A stretch of DNA of 6,648 bases, from positions 1 through 6,648 of the forward strand of contig CAIOXF010000322.1 of assembly GCA_903862155.1 (NCBI GenBank), in the 5' to 3' direction. Shown here one piece after another: positions 4,032-6,648 of the stretch. The position numbers and the translations under genes are program-made. The notes under the pieces are model-generated. The model had not been told where the DNA came from and did not search any database. It saw nothing but the letters and a program-made list of their open reading frames with translations. Each line of letters begins with the position of its first letter. The first letter of the stretch is position 1. The stretch is from an uncultured cyanobacterium (lineage in GTDB: Bacteria > Cyanobacteriota > Cyanobacteriia > PCC-6307 > Cyanobiaceae).

Positions 4032-6648
4032 TTGGTTCACATCAATCAGGTCGAGCTCACCCATTTCAAGTCGTTCGGGGGATCGATGGCGATCCCGCTC
4101 GAACCCGGTTTCACCGTGGTGACCGGCCCGAACGGCTCCGGGAAAAGCAACATTCTCGATGCGGTGCTGTTCTGCCTCGGCCTGGCCAGCAGCCGCGGCA
4201 TGCGAGCGGAACGCCTGCCTGATTTGATCAACAGCGCCATGCTGCGCGCCGGCAAGGCCGCCGAAACGGTGGTGAGCGTGCGCTTCGACCTGGGCGACTG
4301 GCAGCCCGATGAGGCGGAAGCCGGCCTTGAGGCCCCCGAAGAAGGCCCCTGGATCAAGCCCGGCCAACGCACCTGGACAGTGAGCCGCCGGCTGCGGGTG
4401 GCCCCCGGTGGCACCTACGCCAGCAGCTTCAGCGCCGATGGCGTGGCCTGCAACTTGCAGCAGCTGCAAACCCAGCTGCGCCGCCTGCGGGTGGATCCCG
4501 AGGGCAGCAACGTGGTGATGCAGGGCGACGTGACCCGCATCGTGTCGATGAGCGCCCGCGACCGGCGCGGCATCATCGACGAGTTGGCCGGCGTGGCCCT
4601 GTTCGACAGCCGCATCGAGCAGACCCGCGGCAAACTCGAGGAGGTGCAAGAGCGCCAGGAGCGCTGCGCGATCGTGCAGCAGGAGCTGCTGCTGAACCGC
4701 CAGAAGCTGGAGCGTGACTGCGCCAAAGCGCGCACCTATCAGGATCTGCGCCAGCGCCACCACACGGGCCGGCTACAGGAGCAGGTGCTGGCCTTCGAGG
4801 CCGCCGAAACCCACCTGCGCGAACTGGAGCGTCGCCAGGCCACCCTCGGCCGCCAGCAGGAGGAGCAGCGCACCGCCATCGCCAGCGAGGAGGAGCAGCT
4901 TCAGGCAGCAGCCAAGGAGCTCGAGGCCCTGCAGGCCGAGGTGAAGGCGCTCGGGGAAGACCAGCTCTTGGCGGTGCAGGCCGAGCTGGCAGGGCTGGAG
5001 GCCAGCGGCCGCGAACTGGCCCGCCAGGCCGAGAAGCACCAGAGCGCAGCCGAAGCCCTGCAGCGCCAGCGCCAGGAGCTGGCCACCAACCAAACCGAGT
5101 TGCGCCGCCAGCAGCAGGAGCTCAAGGCTGCCGGCGACGACGCGGCCCTGGAGCAGGCCGAGGCCGCCTGCCGCGATGCCGAGGCGGCCGTGGAACTCTC
5201 CCGTCGCCGCCTCGGCGAGGTAGCCGGCCGCAGCGGCAGCTGGCTGGAGGAACAACGCCAGCGCAGCCACCAGCGCCAGCAACTGGGCGAAACCCTCTCG
5301 CCGCTCCAAGCCGAACTGCAGCAACTGGGCGAGCGGCTGCGCCAGAACATCCAGCGCCAGAGCGAACTCAGCGCCGAGCAACAAGGCGAGGCCCAGGCCG
5401 GTCAGAGCGCCACCGAGCAACTGCAGGGCGCGGAACGGGAATGGCAGCAGCTGCTGGATGGGCTCCAGCAGAACCAGCGCCAACTGCAGGAGCTGGCCGA
5501 AGCCCTGGGGCTGCAGCAGCGCACCCGCAGCCGGCTGGAGCAGGAGCAGGCCCAACTGGAACGGGACATCGCCAGGCTCGACAGCCGCCGCGAAACCCTT
5601 CAGGAAAGCCGTGGCACCGGTGCCCTGCGGGTGCTGCTGGAGGCGGGCATGGAAGGGATCCATGGCCCGGTGGCCCAGCTGGGCGAGGTGGAGGAGCGCT
5701 ACCGAGTGGCGCTGGAGGTGGCCGCCGGCGGTCGCCTCGGCCAGGTGGTGGTCGACGACGACCGCATCGCCGCCAAGGCGATCGAGCTGCTCAAGCAGCG
5801 CCGGGCCGGCCGGCTCACCTTCCTTCCGCTCAACAAGATCCGCGGCGGGGGCGGCAGTTCCAGCGGCGCAGCGGCCCTACAGCGCGGCGGTGGGCCCGGG
5901 GGCTCAGGCGCAGCCGGCCTCGTGGGCAAGGCGGTGGATCTGGTGCGGCACGAGCCGGTGTACGCCGAGGTGTTCCGCTACGTGTTCGGCGACACCCTGG
6001 TGTTCGCCGACCTGGGCAGCGCCCGCCGGGAGCTGGGCCGCTGCCGCGCCGTGACCCTCGATGGCGAACTGCTGGAGAAGAGCGGCGCCATGACCGGCGG
6101 CAGCCTGCAGCAGCGCGGCAGCCAGTTGAGCTTCGGCAGTGCCCAAGACGGCGATGAGGCCGAGCCCCTACGGCGCCGGCTGCTGGAGCTGGGCGAAAGC
6201 CTCGTGGCCTGCCGCCGCACGGAATCGGAGCTCACCCAGAAGCTGGAAGTCCTACGGCCCGAACTGCAGCGCCAACAGCAGCGCCAGGCCGCCCTGGAGG
6301 CCGAACGCAGCGCCGCCCAGCGGGCCCTGGCCCCCCAGCAACAGCGCCAGCAGCAGCTCCATGAGCGCCTCACCCAGCTAGCCGCTGCCATCGAAGGCGA
6401 CAGCAATCGGCAACAAGAGCTGGAAACCCTGATCACCCCGCTACAGCAGCAACTGGCCGCCGTGGAATCGGCCGAGGCCAATGCCGAAGCCTCTGGGGAT
6501 GCCGCTCGCTGGCAGGGGCTCCAGCAGGAGCTGGAGGCGGCCGATGCCGCCCTGGCCAGCGCCCGCCAGCAACGCGACTCCCTGCTGGCCGCCCGGCGCG
6601 AACGGGCCCTGGCGGCCGAGCGGGTGGCCAGCCAGCTCCAGGCCCTCA
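4032..6648 (+). CDS. smc: Chromosome segregation ATPase SMC, C-terminus cut by window
   Basis: SMC dimers with ScpA/ScpB form the bacterial condensin that extrudes and compacts chromosomal DNA. The 872 visible codons are open to the right edge; full SMCs are about 1,200 aa. Seen in order: N-terminal ATPase half with VELTHFKSFGG and Walker A GPNGSGKS (32-39), Q-loop VVMQGDV (Q164), coiled coil I about 190-530 (Gln/Glu/Arg-rich heptads), hinge about 540-690 starting GIHGPVAQLG and ending SGAMTGGS (M687), then the start of coiled coil II. The ABC signature and Walker B lie beyond the window. Within the hinge, residues 605-632 are a Gly/Ser/Ala-rich stretch. The start is TTG at 4032-4034, giving MVHINQVELTHFKSFGG; no ATG or GTG lies in frame nearby and no Shine-Dalgarno is evident. 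The first in-frame ATG (codon 19, 4086) is too late, inside the beta-strand before Walker A. Confidence 0.95.
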   Translation, partial: MVHINQVELTHFKSFGGSMAIPLEPGFTVVTGPNGSGKSNILDAVLFCLGLASSRGMRAERLPDLINSAMLRAGKAAETVVSVRFDLGDWQPDEAEAGLEAPEEGPWIKPGQRTWTVSRRLRVAPGGTYASSFSADGVACNLQQLQTQLRRLRVDPEGSNVVMQGDVTRIVSMSARDRRGIIDELAGVALFDSRIEQTRGKLEEVQERQERCAIVQQELLLNRQKLERDCAKARTYQDLRQRHHTGRLQEQVLAFEAAETHLRELERRQATLGRQQEEQRTAIASEEEQLQAAAKELEALQAEVKALGEDQLLAVQAELAGLEASGRELARQAEKHQSAAEALQRQRQELATNQTELRRQQQELKAAGDDAALEQAEAACRDAEAAVELSRRRLGEVAGRSGSWLEEQRQRSHQRQQLGETLSPLQAELQQLGERLRQNIQRQSELSAEQQGEAQAGQSATEQLQGAEREWQQLLDGLQQNQRQLQELAEALGLQQRTRSRLEQEQAQLERDIARLDSRRETLQESRGTGALRVLLEAGMEGIHGPVAQLGEVEERYRVALEVAAGGRLGQVVVDDDRIAAKAIELLKQRRAGRLTFLPLNKIRGGGGSSSGAAALQRGGGPGGSGAAGLVGKAVDLVRHEPVYAEVFRYVFGDTLVFADLGSARRELGRCRAVTLDGELLEKSGAMTGGSLQQRGSQLSFGSAQDGDEAEPLRRRLLELGESLVACRRTESELTQKLEVLRPELQRQQQRQAALEAERSAAQRALAPQQQRQQQLHERLTQLAAAIEGDSNRQQELETLITPLQQQLAAVESAEANAEASGDAARWQGLQQELEAADAALASARQQRDSLLAARRERALAAERVASQLQAL
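5844..5927 (+). other. Gly/Ser/Ala-rich segment in the SMC hinge
   Basis: Codons 605-632 of smc encode GGGGSSSGAAALQRGGGPGG followed by SGAAGLVG. This looks like a flexible loop between the two halves of the hinge, where many SMCs carry a short, variable Pro-rich linker. The frame is intact on both sides, so it is not a frameshift. Confidence 0.7.

Noticed and set aside
3973..4122. Plus-strand ORF from ATG 3973 (MALSLRKAPLHF...)
   Set aside because: Good start context, but 100 of its 150 bases overlap smc in another frame and the Arg/Ser/Trp-rich product resembles no known protein. Kept only as a remark on smc initiation.
3843..4763. Minus-strand 306-codon open frame
   Set aside because: Antisense to the conserved SMC head, including Walker A, and overlapping the DUF883-like gene. 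No recognisable domain.
4773..5663. Minus-strand 296-codon open frame
   Set aside because: Entirely antisense to the smc coiled coil. The Leu/Gln/Ala-rich translation is the mirror of GAG/CAG/CTG-rich heptad codons.

Overview
The window is GC-rich, gene-dense DNA, most likely from a picocyanobacterium of the Cyanobium/Synechococcus group. The strongest evidence is a circularly permuted tmRNA gene whose proteolysis tag reads ANNIVRFSRQAAPVAA; two-piece tmRNAs with tags of this type are known from this lineage. The protein genes are also of kinds familiar from these genomes.

Layout from left to right. (1) Positions 1-197, minus strand: the N-terminal part of a small membrane protein of the GAP/Sap (LysE-like) type, running off the left edge. 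Its start region carries an 11-bp tandem duplication. (2) About 211-482, minus strand: a permuted ssrA gene. The tRNA-like acceptor piece comes first, then a 5-nt spacer, then the tag-encoding piece with a pseudoknot and a terminator-like hairpin. (3) 543-1709, plus strand: a THUMP-type class I SAM-dependent RNA methyltransferase, divergent from ssrA. (4) 1760-3064, plus strand: a cation/proton antiporter of the NhaP/NhaP2 type that lacks a C-terminal regulatory domain. (5) 3030-3452 and 3458-3937, minus strand: a two-gene unit. It encodes a DUF883/YqjD-like single-span membrane protein followed by a YqjE-like ('phage holin 3_6') two-span membrane protein. The second gene overlaps the antiporter tail to tail by 35 bp. 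(6) 4032 to the right edge, plus strand: smc, the chromosome-condensation ATPase. It is cut off in the second coiled coil, before the ABC signature and Walker B.

The genes do not form one pathway. They are housekeeping functions: ribosome rescue, RNA modification, ion homeostasis, envelope-associated proteins and chromosome organisation. I see no mobile element, CRISPR array or phage module. The points most worth a second look are the compact permuted tmRNA with candidate inter-piece pairings, the 11-bp duplication that turns an ATG start into a short upstream ORF plus a TTG start, the 35-bp convergent overlap, and a Gly/Ser-rich segment inside the SMC hinge. I did not find a convincing undescribed system.
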